Source: an uncultured Spirochaetia bacterium
Lineage (GTDB): Bacteria; Spirochaetota; Spirochaetia; SZUA-6; Bin103
Assembly: GCA_958296075.1 (NCBI GenBank)
Contig: CATQHW010000004.1
Span: 124,001-188,000 of the forward strand
Direction: 5' to 3'
DNA length: 64,000 bases
Shown: positions 8,124 to 16,837 of the stretch, in pieces
Numbering within the stretch: position 1 is the stretch's first letter
Layout of the letters: every line of letters starts with the position of its first letter
Made by a program: the position numbers and the translations under genes
Notes under the pieces: model-generated
What the model saw: the letters and a program-made list of their open reading frames with translations, nothing else
What the model was told of the DNA's origin: nothing
The model's database searches: none

Positions 8124-9197
8124 GTGTTGAGTCGGTACCGCACGTCGGCCGATGGCGATCACGCCGTCGCCGCCCGCGTCTATACGCGCGACGAGCACGA
8201 CATTGAGCGCGACCACTTCGGTCGCGACGCGCTGGCGGTCATCGGCCGCCTGCAGCGCGCCGGCCATGAGGCGTACGTGGTCGGCGGCGCCATCCGCGAC
8301 CTGCTTACCGGGCGCTCCCCGAAGGACATCGACGTCGCCACCAGCGCCCGCCCGCGCACGGTCACGCGGCTGTTCTCCCGCGCGCGCATCATCGGGCGGC
8401 GCTTCAAGCTGGTGCACGTGCCGGCCGGCCGGTCGGGTATATTGGAGGTGTCGACCTTTCGCGGTCCGGGCGCGCACGGCAACAACCATTACGGCACGCT
8501 GGCGGAGGACGCGTTGCGCAGGGACTTCACGGTCAACGGATTGTACTACTGTCCCCAGCGCCAGCAGATCGTCGACTACGTGGACGGTCTGCGCGACCTG
8601 TCCGCGCGCCGCCTGCGGACCATCGGCGACGCGGAACCGGCGTTCGTGGACGACCCGGTGCGCATGCTGCGGGCGGTCAAGTACGCCGTCTTTCTGGGCG
8701 TGCGCGTGCCCGAGCAGTACCGGCGGCTGATCCGGCGGCACGCCGCGCTGCTCGGCCGATGCCCGGCCGGCCGGTTGAGCGAGGAGCTGCGCAAGCTGCT
8801 GGCCTCCGGCAACGGCTCGGATATCCTGCTCGACTGCGCGCGGCTGGGGCTTCTGACCGAGTTGCTCCCCGCGGTCGCCGGGCGGGTGCGGCCGCGGCGC
8901 CAGGATCCGCTGATCGCCGAGCTGGCGCGCATCGAGCGGACCTCGCCGGACGGCGACGAGGTGCGCCTGCGGGCGATGGCGGCGCTGGCGGCGGCGGTGA
9001 ACGGGGACGGCGGGCAGCACTCTCTGCGCGGCGTGAAGCAGGCGTTCGCGCCGCTGACCATCACCAACGACGACGCCCGTTCGATCGTCGACGCGCTGTG
9101 TGGCGCCGGCGATCGGGCAGCGCGCGGGGATGGGACGGATGGGCGGAACGCGGAGCCGCGGCCGGCGTCGGGCGTGGACGGCGGCCCGCAGCCGTAG
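8124..9197 (+). CDS. pcnB: Poly(A) polymerase / CCA-adding enzyme family nucleotidyltransferase
   Basis: This is a class II nucleotidyltransferase of RNA 3' ends. The catalytic signature YVVGGAIRDLLTGR and the metal-binding DIDVATSA (Asp pair near residues 68-70) are intact, followed by RRDFTVNGLYY and the RNA-binding head segment VDDPVRMLRAVKYAV. About 357 residues is short for a CCA-adding enzyme and closer to PcnB-type polymerases. Poly(A) polymerase and CCA-adding enzymes cannot be told apart safely by eye. GTG 8124 has an AGG 10 bases upstream, and a TTG at 8115 is the alternative. It is divergent from the helicase gene. Confidence 0.8.
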   Translation: MLSRYRTSADGDHAVAARVYTRDEHDIERDHFGRDALAVIGRLQRAGHEAYVVGGAIRDLLTGRSPKDIDVATSARPRTVTRLFSRARIIGRRFKLVHVPAGRSGILEVSTFRGPGAHGNNHYGTLAEDALRRDFTVNGLYYCPQRQQIVDYVDGLRDLSARRLRTIGDAEPAFVDDPVRMLRAVKYAVFLGVRVPEQYRRLIRRHAALLGRCPAGRLSEELRKLLASGNGSDILLDCARLGLLTELLPAVAGRVRPRRQDPLIAELARIERTSPDGDEVRLRAMAALAAAVNGDGGQHSLRGVKQAFAPLTITNDDARSIVDALCGAGDRAARGDGTDGRNAEPRPASGVDGGPQP

Positions 9198-9224
9198 TCG
9201 CTCACGGCCGGGCCGTCGCTCGCG

Positions 9225-10106
9225 TCAGGTCGATGGGTAGCCCCGCTGCGGGAGCAGGCTGCCGACGGTTATGTCGACCTGGCTCAGCATGAGGCCGGCG
9301 TAGCGCTGCAGGCTGGTGGTGACGAGCTCCCGCAGGTCGTGCAGCCCCGCCCCGACCGCCACTCCCGAAGGGACGTCGACGACCACCTCCAGCGCCCACG
9401 CTCCGGTCGTCTTGCTGACGATCACGCGCGCCAGACGCAGGCGCGGATCGTGCTCGTGCAGGCAGTGGGCGACCATCTGCCGGAGCGCCGTCTGCGATAC
9501 CGACACGGCGCCGCGGCTCTGGCCCACCACCTCCGTCTTCTCGAACACCATGCCCCGCTTGCGCAGCACGCCGCGCTGCCAGAAGATCCTGAGGGCGTCC
9601 ATGGCCATGTGCGCGTAGTCCCGGCGCACCTCGACGGGCGGTACCGGGATCACGTGCCGGCCTTCGGACTCGCGCGCCGCGCGGGCGGCGTCGATCTCTT
9701 CGCGGCTGGCGATCTCCTCGATGTGCAGGTACCGGTGCGGTGCCGGCAGCCCCAGCCGGCGCGTGATGAGCTGCACCATCTTCGCCGAGGTGCCCAGCAC
9801 CAGCACGCGGTGCGGGCGCATGGCGGCGATGCGGCGCCGCGCCCCCTGCGCGGCGCGCGGATCGTGAAACACCGCCACCTTCACGGCGGTGAGCGCGTTG
9901 CCGGCGGCCTTCGCCGACCGTCCGCCCAGGATCTTCTGGTCGCAGATCAGCAGTCCGTCATCGATGATGAGATCCATGCCGTGGCGGGCGGCGATGAGCT
10001 GCGCCCGGAAGCTCTTGCCGGTGCCGCTGCGGCCGATCAGCGCGGTGACGCGCACGCCGCTCAGCCGCCACGTGAGGCGATGGACCAGGGTTCGCCACGT
10101 CATCGA
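9225..10106 (-). CDS. P-loop NTPase with Asp23/Gls24-like C-terminal segment, function unknown
   Basis: The 293-residue product starts with a Walker A motif ALIGRSGTGKSF (about residues 20-31), followed by a short Walker-B-like IIDDGLLI. The C-terminal 70 residues (RLARVIVSKTTGAWALEVVVD onward, ending with DITVGSLL) look like an Asp23/Gls24 alkaline-shock domain. The P-loop region faintly recalls HPr kinase, but the HprK signature is absent, so that name is not used. ATG 10106 was chosen because it immediately precedes the conserved block; upstream in-frame sequence lies inside the neighbouring gene. The first 149 bases overlap the end of the pseudouridine synthase gene in another frame. I do not recognise a characterised homologue. 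Confidence 0.6.
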   Translation of the reverse strand, partial: SMTWRTLVHRLTWRLSGVRVTALIGRSGTGKSFRAQLIAARHGMDLIIDDGLLICDQKILGGRSAKAAGNALTAVKVAVFHDPRAAQGARRRIAAMRPHRVLVLGTSAKMVQLITRRLGLPAPHRYLHIEEIASREEIDAARAARESEGRHVIPVPPVEVRRDYAHMAMDALRIFWQRGVLRKRGMVFEKTEVVGQSRGAVSVSQTALRQMVAHCLHEHDPRLRLARVIVSKTTGAWALEVVVDVPSGVAVGAGLHDLRELVTTSLQRYAGLMLSQVDITVGSLLPQRGYPST

Positions 10107-11052
10107 TGTACCGGGCGCGCAACGAAGCTGCGTCTCGCCCCCAGTCGGCGGAGTGGCGGGCGACACGGTCGATCTCGGGCGGCGCCTCCAACCACGGTGC
10201 ACCAGCGAAGCGCAGAAGGGAAGGGTCGGTCGAGCACAGCAACCAGGCGTGCAGGAACGGCGGTTGCCGCCGCGGCGAGCCGTAGCGCCGGTCGCCGGCC
10301 AATGGCATGCCGGCCGCCGCGCACAGCGCCCGGACCTGGTGGCGGCGACCGGTGCGCGTGGCCACCGCCGCCAGGGTCATGCCGGCGGCGGCGCCGATCG
10401 GCCGGAAGTCCGCGAACAGCGGGACGGAGTCCGCGTCGATCACCGCCCGGCGGCGCGCCGGGTCGTAGCGCAGGCGCGCCTCGAGCCGCTGCGGACGGCG
10501 CGCCGCCCGCTCCACCACCGCCAGGTAGACCTTGGCCGCGCGGCGTTCGCGCAGCAGAGCGGTCAGCTCCCGCGCCGCGTCGATCGTCTTGGCGTAGATC
10601 AGCAGGCCGGAGCAAATGCGGTCCAACCGGTGCACGGCGGCCGGACGGAACGACAACGACGCCGGCACGCGGCCGGCCAGCATCGGTTCGAGGAGATGAT
10701 TGAGCGGCAACGGCCGCTCGGTGGCCGGCCCGGCGACCGCCACGCCGGCCGGCTTGCTGGTCACGAACAGGTGCTCGTTATCCAGGATCGCCGGCAGCGC
10801 CGCCGCCGCCGGCGGTCCGCTGCGGGCCGGCTGGCACGCCCGCGCGGGCGCGAGCGACGGCGGCAGGACGATCCGGTCGCCGGCCGCGACGCGGGCGCCG
10901 GGCGCGGTCCGCGCGCCGTTGAGGCGGACCGCGCCGGTGCGCAGCAGGCGGTACAGCAGGCTCAGCGGCGCAGCCGGCAGCATCTTGCGCAGCACGCGAT
11001 CGACGCGCCGCCCGTGGTCGTCGCGCTGCGCCTCGAAGCCGTCGTTGGTCAC
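9958..11052 (-). CDS. RluA/RluD-family 23S rRNA pseudouridine synthase
   Basis: The protein has an N-terminal S4 RNA-binding domain (RRVDRVLRKM to GAVRLNGAR, about residues 13-50). The synthase core has the catalytic Asp in HRLDRICSGLLIYAKT, then AKVYLAVV and GRRHQVRALCAAAG, where family members usually have a QIR-type motif. The start GTG 11052 gives VTNDGFEAQ before the S4 domain. The S4 domain makes RluC/RluD-like more likely than RluA-like, but the target uridine cannot be read from sequence. The last 49 or so residues are Arg/His-rich and overlap the downstream P-loop gene by 149 bases, which suggests either a true long overlap or a late frameshift. It is divergent from prfB. Confidence 0.82.
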   Translation of the reverse strand: MTNDGFEAQRDDHGRRVDRVLRKMLPAAPLSLLYRLLRTGAVRLNGARTAPGARVAAGDRIVLPPSLAPARACQPARSGPPAAAALPAILDNEHLFVTSKPAGVAVAGPATERPLPLNHLLEPMLAGRVPASLSFRPAAVHRLDRICSGLLIYAKTIDAARELTALLRERRAAKVYLAVVERAARRPQRLEARLRYDPARRRAVIDADSVPLFADFRPIGAAAGMTLAAVATRTGRRHQVRALCAAAGMPLAGDRRYGSPRRQPPFLHAWLLCSTDPSLLRFAGAPWLEAPPEIDRVARHSADWGRDAASLRARYIDDVANPGPSPHVAAERRARHRADRPQRHRQELPGAAHRRPPRHGSHHR

Positions 11053-11146
11053 GCCGTCAGGGTGCCGGAAACGCGCGGGCGGCGCATGGTCCCATCGCAC
11101 GCACCGGCCTCTCCCGTGATAGCATGGCGGCAGAGATGGTATCGAC

Positions 11147-12248
11147 ATGATGCTTTCCGAGTTGCGGCAACGGCTTGCGGCGCTCTGCGCCGACATCGAC
11201 GCCGCATGGGGGCGTCTTTGACCCGGAACGGTCCGAACGGCGTCTTGCCGAGCTGGAGGAGCTGACCGCGGCGCCGGAGCTCTGGAACGACCGCGCCGCG
11301 GCGGAGACGACGCTGGCGGAGTTGAAACGGCTCAAAGGCCGGATCGAGCCGTGGAAGGGGTTGCGCAGCGCAGCCGGTGAGCTCGACGCCCTGGGTGAGC
11401 TTGCCGAGGAGGAGGGGTCCGAGGAGTTCTCCGGCGAAATCGAGGCCGGTCTGGTCGATCTGGAGGACCGCTTCAGCGCGCTGAACCTGCAGTCGCTGCT
11501 CGGCGGCCCGCACGACCGCGCCGGCTGCTTCCTCACGATCCACGCCGGCGCCGGCGGCACCGAGGCGTGCGACTGGGTATCGATGCTGCTGCGCATGTAC
11601 CTGCGCTGGGCCGAGGAGCGCTCTATCGGCACCGAGGTCATCGACCTGACCGAGGCGGAAGGGGGCCTGAAGTCGACCACCGTGCAGCTCTCCGGGGAGT
11701 ATTCCTACGGCTATCTGCGCGCCGAGACCGGCATCCATCGTCTGGTCCGCATCTCGCCGTTCGACGCCAACAAGCGCCGGCACACCACCTTCGCGTCGGT
11801 GTTCGCCTCACCGGTGCTCGACGATACCGCCGACGTGGAGGTGCGCCCGGAGGAGATCCGGGTCGACACCTACCGCGCGTCGGGCGCCGGCGGCCAGCAC
11901 GTCAACAAGACCGACTCGGCGGTGCGCATCACCCATCTGCCGACCGGCATCGTCGTGCAGTGCCAGAACGAGCGCAGCCAGCACAAGAATCGGGCCACCG
12001 CCCTGAAGGTGCTCCGTTCGCGCCTGTTCGAGCACCATGAGGCCGAGCGTCGCAGCAAGCTGGAGGCGATCGAGAGCGACAAGAAGGATATCGCCTGGGG
12101 CAACCAGATCCGCTCCTACGTCTTCCACCCGTACACGATGGTCAAGGACCACCGCACCCGGCATGAGAACGGCAACGTGCAGGCGGTGATGGACGGGCGC
12201 ATCGACCCGTTCATCGAATCGTACCTGCGCATGGCCGCCACCTCCTGA
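11147..12248 (+). CDS. prfB: Peptide chain release factor 2, made by programmed +1 frameshifting
   Basis: RF2 releases finished peptides at UGA and UAA codons. Translation starts at ATG 11147 (a second ATG follows directly) and reads 24 codons to CTT (11216-11218), then an in-frame TGA (11219-11221). A +1 shift puts GAC (11220-11222) next, and the frame runs to the stop at 12246-12248. The body has the GGQ catalytic loop GAGGQHVNKT and the stop-codon recognition region with SPF (the RF2 type is SPF, RF1 is PxT). The combined product is about 366 residues, normal for RF2. Without the shift only a 24-residue peptide is made, which is the known autoregulation of prfB by RF2 level. Confidence 0.97.
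11207..11222 (+). promoter_or_regulatory. prfB programmed +1 ribosomal frameshift site
   Basis: A purine-rich Shine-Dalgarno-like GGGGG lies 3 bases before CTT TGA C, the canonical slippery CUU-UGA-C of bacterial prfB. The Leu tRNA slips one base forward when RF2 is scarce, so TGA is bypassed and GAC is read. Confidence 0.95.
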
Positions 12249-12258
12249 ACGGTCACCG

Positions 12259-13434
12259 GTGAGGCGCCGGGGATGGCTGGCGCTGCTGGCGGCCTGCTGG
12301 TCGGCCGCCCTGCCGGCGGCGGCCGAAGAGGGGTCCGCAGAGGCGGCCGCGGAGGCGGGCGGCGGCTCCGCGCCGGACCCCCTGCGGGCCGGCTTCAGCC
12401 CGCTGTCGGCGCGCGATCTGGCTGCCGAACACCGCTATCTGGCCGAAGCGCTGCCGCGCCTGCTGCGCGAGCGGCTCGCGGAGATCGACGGGGTGGAGCC
12501 GGTGGCGGCGGACGCGCCGGCCGGCGTGCTGCCGCGGCAGGTCGCCGCCGCCGCCGATCTCGACATCCTGGTCTGGGGTCGGATCGAGACGGTGGCCGAC
12601 CACCTGATGCTGGAATGGTACGCCTTCGACGCGGCGCTGGTGCGGCAGGTCTGGTCGTACTACGAGTCGGGGGAGGTCGACGCGCTGCTGGCCGCCGTCG
12701 AGTCGGCTGCCGACCGGCTGGCGCCGCTGCTGCTGGGGCAACCGTGGTCGCGGCTGGCGGTGGATCCGGTCCCGGCGGACAGCGCGGTGCGGCTCGACGG
12801 GGCGCTGATCGGCGTCGGGCCGACGCTGCTGCGCTACACCGCGCCGCGCCGCGCCGCGCTTTCGGTGTCCCGCCCGGGCTACCGCGACGACGTCCGGCAG
12901 GTGGAGTTGGCGCCGGGTCAGGAGCTGCGCGTCGCTGTGGAGTTGGAGCCGCTCGACCTTGGCACCGTGCTCGTCGACTCGCGGCCCGCCGGCGCCGCCG
13001 TCTACGTGGCGTCCGCGTATGCCGGCGAAACCCCGGTGCGGCTGCCGCGCCCGCCAGCCGATACCCCGCTGGCGCTGGTGCTGGACGGCCACGCGGACGC
13101 CGCCGCGCGCCTCGGGCCGGGCACGCCGGAGACGCTCACGGTGACCCTGCCGCCGGCCGGCTTCGACGCCTCCGCGGCGCAGGCCGGCGGCCGCGATCGG
13201 TTCTATGAGGAGTTGGGCTGGTTTGCCGTGTCGCTTCTGCCGCCCCTGGTGCTCAGCGCGCTGGTCACCGACTTTGCCGCGCGCGACGTCGCGCAGCGGG
13301 TCGACTGGCAGCCGGCGACGGTCGGGTTCACCATAGGCACGGTGGCGGCGGTGGGCTACTCGGTCTACCGGCTCGTGCGTACCATTGGCGTGATGATCGA
13401 CTACACGGAGACGGCCGAGCGGCCGGCCGGCTGA
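12259..13434 (+). CDS. Secreted/membrane PEGA-domain protein
   Basis: The product has 391 residues. It starts with a signal-like segment (RRRGWLALLAACWSAALPAAAEE) and has an N-terminal domain of unknown type. Two tandem PEGA-like beta repeats follow, at about residues 170-225 (SRLAVDPVPADSAVRLDG) and 233-290 (GTVLVDSRPAGAAVYVAS). Two hydrophobic segments lie at about 320-345 and 350-375. PEGA domains are found in surface and envelope proteins; no function is assigned. The start GTG lies 10 bases after prfB and the stop is 1 base before the ftsY ATG, so it is in one operon with ftsY. A PEGA gene beside ftsY is an arrangement I associate with spirochaetes. Confidence 0.75.
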   Translation: MRRRGWLALLAACWSAALPAAAEEGSAEAAAEAGGGSAPDPLRAGFSPLSARDLAAEHRYLAEALPRLLRERLAEIDGVEPVAADAPAGVLPRQVAAAADLDILVWGRIETVADHLMLEWYAFDAALVRQVWSYYESGEVDALLAAVESAADRLAPLLLGQPWSRLAVDPVPADSAVRLDGALIGVGPTLLRYTAPRRAALSVSRPGYRDDVRQVELAPGQELRVAVELEPLDLGTVLVDSRPAGAAVYVASAYAGETPVRLPRPPADTPLALVLDGHADAAARLGPGTPETLTVTLPPAGFDASAAQAGGRDRFYEELGWFAVSLLPPLVLSALVTDFAARDVAQRVDWQPATVGFTIGTVAAVGYSVYRLVRTIGVMIDYTETAERPAG

Positions 13435-13435
13435 A

Positions 13436-14275
13436 ATGTTCGGCTTGGGGAAACGGCTCCGCGAGCTGTTCGGATCGCAGCCGGAACGATTCGACCTCAT
13501 CGAGGAGACGCTGCTGGAAGCCGACATCGGCCCGCGCACGGTGGAGGATCTGCTCGACGGTCTGGACGGCCGCGCGGGCCGCGGCGACCGGGCGATCGCG
13601 GCGATCCGCGGGCGCGTGCTCCAGCGCCTGCGCACGGCGGCCTTCGAGCCCGATCCCGGCGCGTTGTCGGTGGTGATGGCGGTCGGCGTCAACGGCGTCG
13701 GCAAGACCACCAATCTGGCGAAGCTGGGAGCGTTCCTCAAGCGGCGCGGGCGGCGCGTGCTGTTCGCCGCCGCCGACACGTTCCGCGCCGCCGCGGCGGA
13801 GCAGATCGGCGTGCACGGCCGGCGTCTCGACATCCCCGTGGTGGCGCAGGCGCAGGGCGCCGATGCCGGCGCCGTGCTGTTCGACGCGATCGACAGCGCC
13901 GTCGCGCGCTCGGTCGAGGTGGTGCTCGCCGACACCTCCGGGCGCATGCACACCAACGCCGGGCTCGACGCCGAGCTGCGCAAGCTGGTGCGCATCGCCG
14001 AGCGCCGGCAGGTAGCGCTGCACCGGCTGCTGGTGGTCGACGCCACCACCGGCCGCAACGCCTTCGATCAGGCGCGCATCTTTCGCGACGGCGCCGGCGT
14101 CGACTCGATCCTGCTGGCCAAGCTCGACGCCACCGCCAAGGGCGGCGCGGTGCTCGACATCTGCCACGAGCTCGATCTGGGCATATCCTTCGTGGGCACC
14201 GGCGAGCGGATGGAGGACCTGGCCCGCTTCGATCCGCAGACCTACGCCGCGGCCCTGCTCGACGACCGCGCATGA
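13436..14275 (+). CDS. ftsY: Signal recognition particle receptor FtsY
   Basis: This SRP-GTPase delivers ribosome-nascent chain complexes to the Sec translocon. All GTPase motifs are intact: GVNGVGKTTNLAK (P-loop, about residues 84-96), DTFRAAAAEQ, DTSGRMHTN (G3) and LAKLDATAKGG, with the closing GTGERMEDLARF. At 279 residues it is the short form: the acidic A domain of E. coli FtsY is missing and the NG core begins almost at the start, with an amphipathic MFGLGKRLRELFG helix as the probable membrane contact. The stop overlaps the start of the next gene (ATGA). Confidence 0.96.
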   Translation: MFGLGKRLRELFGSQPERFDLIEETLLEADIGPRTVEDLLDGLDGRAGRGDRAIAAIRGRVLQRLRTAAFEPDPGALSVVMAVGVNGVGKTTNLAKLGAFLKRRGRRVLFAAADTFRAAAAEQIGVHGRRLDIPVVAQAQGADAGAVLFDAIDSAVARSVEVVLADTSGRMHTNAGLDAELRKLVRIAERRQVALHRLLVVDATTGRNAFDQARIFRDGAGVDSILLAKLDATAKGGAVLDICHELDLGISFVGTGERMEDLARFDPQTYAAALLDDRA

Positions 14276-15468
14276 GACCGGTGCGCCCGCCGCCGGCGGC
14301 GCCGCTGGCGGCGGCGCTCGCGGCCGCCGCGGTGTTCGGCGCCGCCGCGCAGAGCGCCGGTGACGGGGCCGTCCACTATCGCTCGAACGAGATCGGCATC
14401 CCGTTCGAGCGTATCTCGCGCTCGCAGGCCGGCGACCACCGCTTCGTCCTGGTGGACCGCCCCGCCGTCGCGCAGGGCGATACCACCCTGGACGAACGCC
14501 TGCTGCTGGACGACGGACGGCAAATCCGGCGCTGGGTAACGCGGCGCGACGCCGGCGGCGACCTGGTCGCCGAATACGATTACGCCGGCGGCGAACTGGC
14601 CGCCGAGCGCAGCTTCGACGCCGAGGGACGGCTCACCGCCACCGCCGCCTACGAAGGCGGCGAGCCGGTGAGCCGCACCGCCTATACGTACGAGCCCCGC
14701 GCCGTGCGGGTGGAGTCGACCGACGCCGATGGATCGGTGCGGTATCGCGCGACCTACGAGCTGACGGCCACCGGCCAGGTGCGCGACTTCGTCCGGCTCG
14801 CCCCGGGTCAGGATCGGTTCGACGCCCGTTTCGTGTTCGGCGGCGGGGCGCTGGTCGAGGAGGTCGTCACCGTCGGCTCGACGCGGCTGGTGTCGCGCTA
14901 CCTGGCCGGCGCGCGTTATGAGGTGGAGGAGTGGCGTGGCGGCGTCCTGCATAGCGTCCGCGAGCTGCAACGCTCCCCGGAGGGTCTCCTGATCGCCGAG
15001 GCGCGGACCGAGCCGGAGACCGACCGGCGCACCATCACGCGCTTCGACACCGCCGGACAGGTGATCGAAGTGCTCATCACCGAACGCGGAGCGAGGGTCG
15101 AGTCGGTGCGGCACCGCCGCGACGCCGCCGGCAGGATCGTCACCACGCAGCGCGAGACCGGCGCCGGCGACGAGCGGTGGGACTTCGAGTACGCGGTCGA
15201 TGCGCCGGCGGCGGCGGCCGCCGGCGGCGGTCCGGACGACCGGCTGCGCGCCGTCCGTCACCGGCAGGACGGCACGCTGGTGTCGGTCACCGCCTACCAG
15301 GAGGCCGGCGGCGAGCCGCCGGCGCGGCAGGTCGACTACTACCGCAATGGCGTGCCCTATCGACGCGTATTCTTTCGCGGCGACGAGCGGCTCCGCGAGC
15401 AGGTCCTCCGCGACGGCGCGGTGATCCGCGAGCGCGTATTCGATGGCGGCGACGACGCGGAGGGCTGA
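14272..15468 (+). CDS. Exported protein with YD/RHS-like beta repeats, function unknown
   Basis: The 398-residue product has an N-terminal signal-like stretch (Ala-rich, to AAAQSAG). The body is a series of short beta-strand repeats such as LVAEYDYAGGELAAERSFDAEGR and IEVLITERGARVESVRHRRDAAGR, which recall YD repeats or antitoxin-like beta-sheet toolkits. No catalytic motif was seen. It overlaps ftsY by 4 bases and the next gene, a permease, by 26 bases, so it belongs to the ftsY-lol operon and may work with the lipoprotein transporter; that link is inference. Confidence 0.6.
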   Translation: MRPVRPPPAAPLAAALAAAAVFGAAAQSAGDGAVHYRSNEIGIPFERISRSQAGDHRFVLVDRPAVAQGDTTLDERLLLDDGRQIRRWVTRRDAGGDLVAEYDYAGGELAAERSFDAEGRLTATAAYEGGEPVSRTAYTYEPRAVRVESTDADGSVRYRATYELTATGQVRDFVRLAPGQDRFDARFVFGGGALVEEVVTVGSTRLVSRYLAGARYEVEEWRGGVLHSVRELQRSPEGLLIAEARTEPETDRRTITRFDTAGQVIEVLITERGARVESVRHRRDAAGRIVTTQRETGAGDERWDFEYAVDAPAAAAAGGGPDDRLRAVRHRQDGTLVSVTAYQEAGGEPPARQVDYYRNGVPYRRVFFRGDERLREQVLRDGAVIRERVFDGGDDAEG

Positions 15469-16837
15469 ACCGGCGCCGGCGCGCTCAGCCGCCGCCGGCG
15501 ACGTGCGGTTGGCCCTGGCCCTGGTCGCCGCCCACCTGCGCGGACGCCGCGGGCCCGGCGGCGGGTCCAACGGCGACGGGCGCGGCGGCGGCCGCGCGTC
15601 GCTGGCGCTGGCGGTGGCCGGTATGGCGGCCGGCGTGATGATGCTGACCAGCGTGCTCGGCATCATGAACGGGCTGCAGCTCGGCTACATCGAAGATCTG
15701 GTCGAGATCGGCTCGTTCCACCTGCGGATCGACCGCGGCGGCCGGACGGTCTCGCCAGGCGTCTTGGCGGAGATCGGCCGGCATCCGTCGGTGCGCAGCG
15801 TCACGCCGCTGGCAGATCTGGTGACGATGGTCGGCCGCGCGGCATCCCCGGCCCGGCAGGTGATGACTCTGCGCGCGGTGCCGGCCGACATCGCCGTTCG
15901 CGAGCCGTCGTTCGTGGAGCAGCTCGGCCTGAAGGCGGCGCCGCTCCCGCGCGGCGCCGTGACGCTGGGCGTCGCCGCCGCGGTCGGGCTGGGCGTCGCC
16001 GCCGGCGACACGGTCGCCGTCAATCTGATCGACGCCGCGGCGGGCGGGCGGGCGGTGGCGCGCACCGCGCGGCTGATCGTCGCCGGCACGTTCGAGAGCG
16101 GCTTTGCCGACTTCGATCGGCACTGGGCGCTCACCTCGCTGGAGACGGCGGAGCAGATGACCGGCGGAGCGCTGCCGCTGGAGTATGGCGTCAAGCTGAG
16201 CGACCGGTTCCGAGATCGGCCGGCGCGCGCGACGGTGGAGGCGATCCTGGGCGGCGAGCATCCGGGCGGGGACTACCGGGTACGCAGTTGGCGCGAGTTC
16301 AACCAGGCGTTCTACGGCGCGCTGCGCACCGAGAAGCTGCTGATGTCGACGCTCATCGGGCTGGTGTTCGTGGTGGTCGGCTTCAACGTCTTCCACGCCA
16401 TGCGGCGCCGCATCCAGGAGCGCCGCCAGGAGATCGGCGTGCTGCGCGCCCTGGGTGCGACCCCGGCCATGCTGCGGCTTGCCTACTCGGTGGAGGCGAC
16501 CGCCGGCGGGGCGGCCGGCGTGGTCTTGGGCCTGGCGGCGGGGCTGGCGATCGCCGACAACCTGGCCCCGTTGCTGCGGCTCACCGAGTCGGTGACGACC
16601 GCCTTGCTGGATGCGGCGCGGCCCTTCTCGGCAGAGGCATCCGCGGCGCAGGCGCGGCTGCCGTTCCGGCCCCCATCGATGTTCCGGCTCGCCGCAATAC
16701 CCAACCGGGTGCTGCTGCACGAGGCGGTGCTCACCTGCGCGGTCGCCATCGGCGCCGGGCTGATCGCCGCGCTGGCGGCGGGCCGCTGGCTGCGCGACGT
16801 CACGCCGGAGCGCATCATGCGCGAGGCGCGGGAATGA
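15443..16837 (+). CDS. LolC/LolE-type ABC transporter permease (first permease)
   Basis: This is an inner-membrane subunit of a probable lipoprotein-releasing (LolCDE-like) transporter. It has one N-terminal membrane segment (ASLALAVAGMAAGVMMLTSVLGI), a periplasmic MacB-PCD-like domain (about residues 80-280) and a C-terminal FtsX core with three membrane segments. The coupling region RIQERRQEIGVLRALGATP is the FtsX/Lol hallmark. At 464 residues it is slightly longer than usual because of a Gly/Arg-rich N-terminus. The ATG at 15443 overlaps the previous gene by 26 bases, and the stop overlaps the ATPase start (ATGA). Together with the ATPase and a second permease it forms a complete transporter. 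Confidence 0.85.
   Translation: MAATTRRAEPAPARSAAAGDVRLALALVAAHLRGRRGPGGGSNGDGRGGGRASLALAVAGMAAGVMMLTSVLGIMNGLQLGYIEDLVEIGSFHLRIDRGGRTVSPGVLAEIGRHPSVRSVTPLADLVTMVGRAASPARQVMTLRAVPADIAVREPSFVEQLGLKAAPLPRGAVTLGVAAAVGLGVAAGDTVAVNLIDAAAGGRAVARTARLIVAGTFESGFADFDRHWALTSLETAEQMTGGALPLEYGVKLSDRFRDRPARATVEAILGGEHPGGDYRVRSWREFNQAFYGALRTEKLLMSTLIGLVFVVVGFNVFHAMRRRIQERRQEIGVLRALGATPAMLRLAYSVEATAGGAAGVVLGLAAGLAIADNLAPLLRLTESVTTALLDAARPFSAEASAAQARLPFRPPSMFRLAAIPNRVLLHEAVLTCAVAIGAGLIAALAAGRWLRDVTPERIMREARE

Noticed and set aside
9225-10202. HPr kinase/phosphorylase identity for the P-loop protein
   Set aside because: A P-loop is present, but the HprK signature sequence and N-terminal domain are not, and the C-terminus looks like an Asp23 domain instead.
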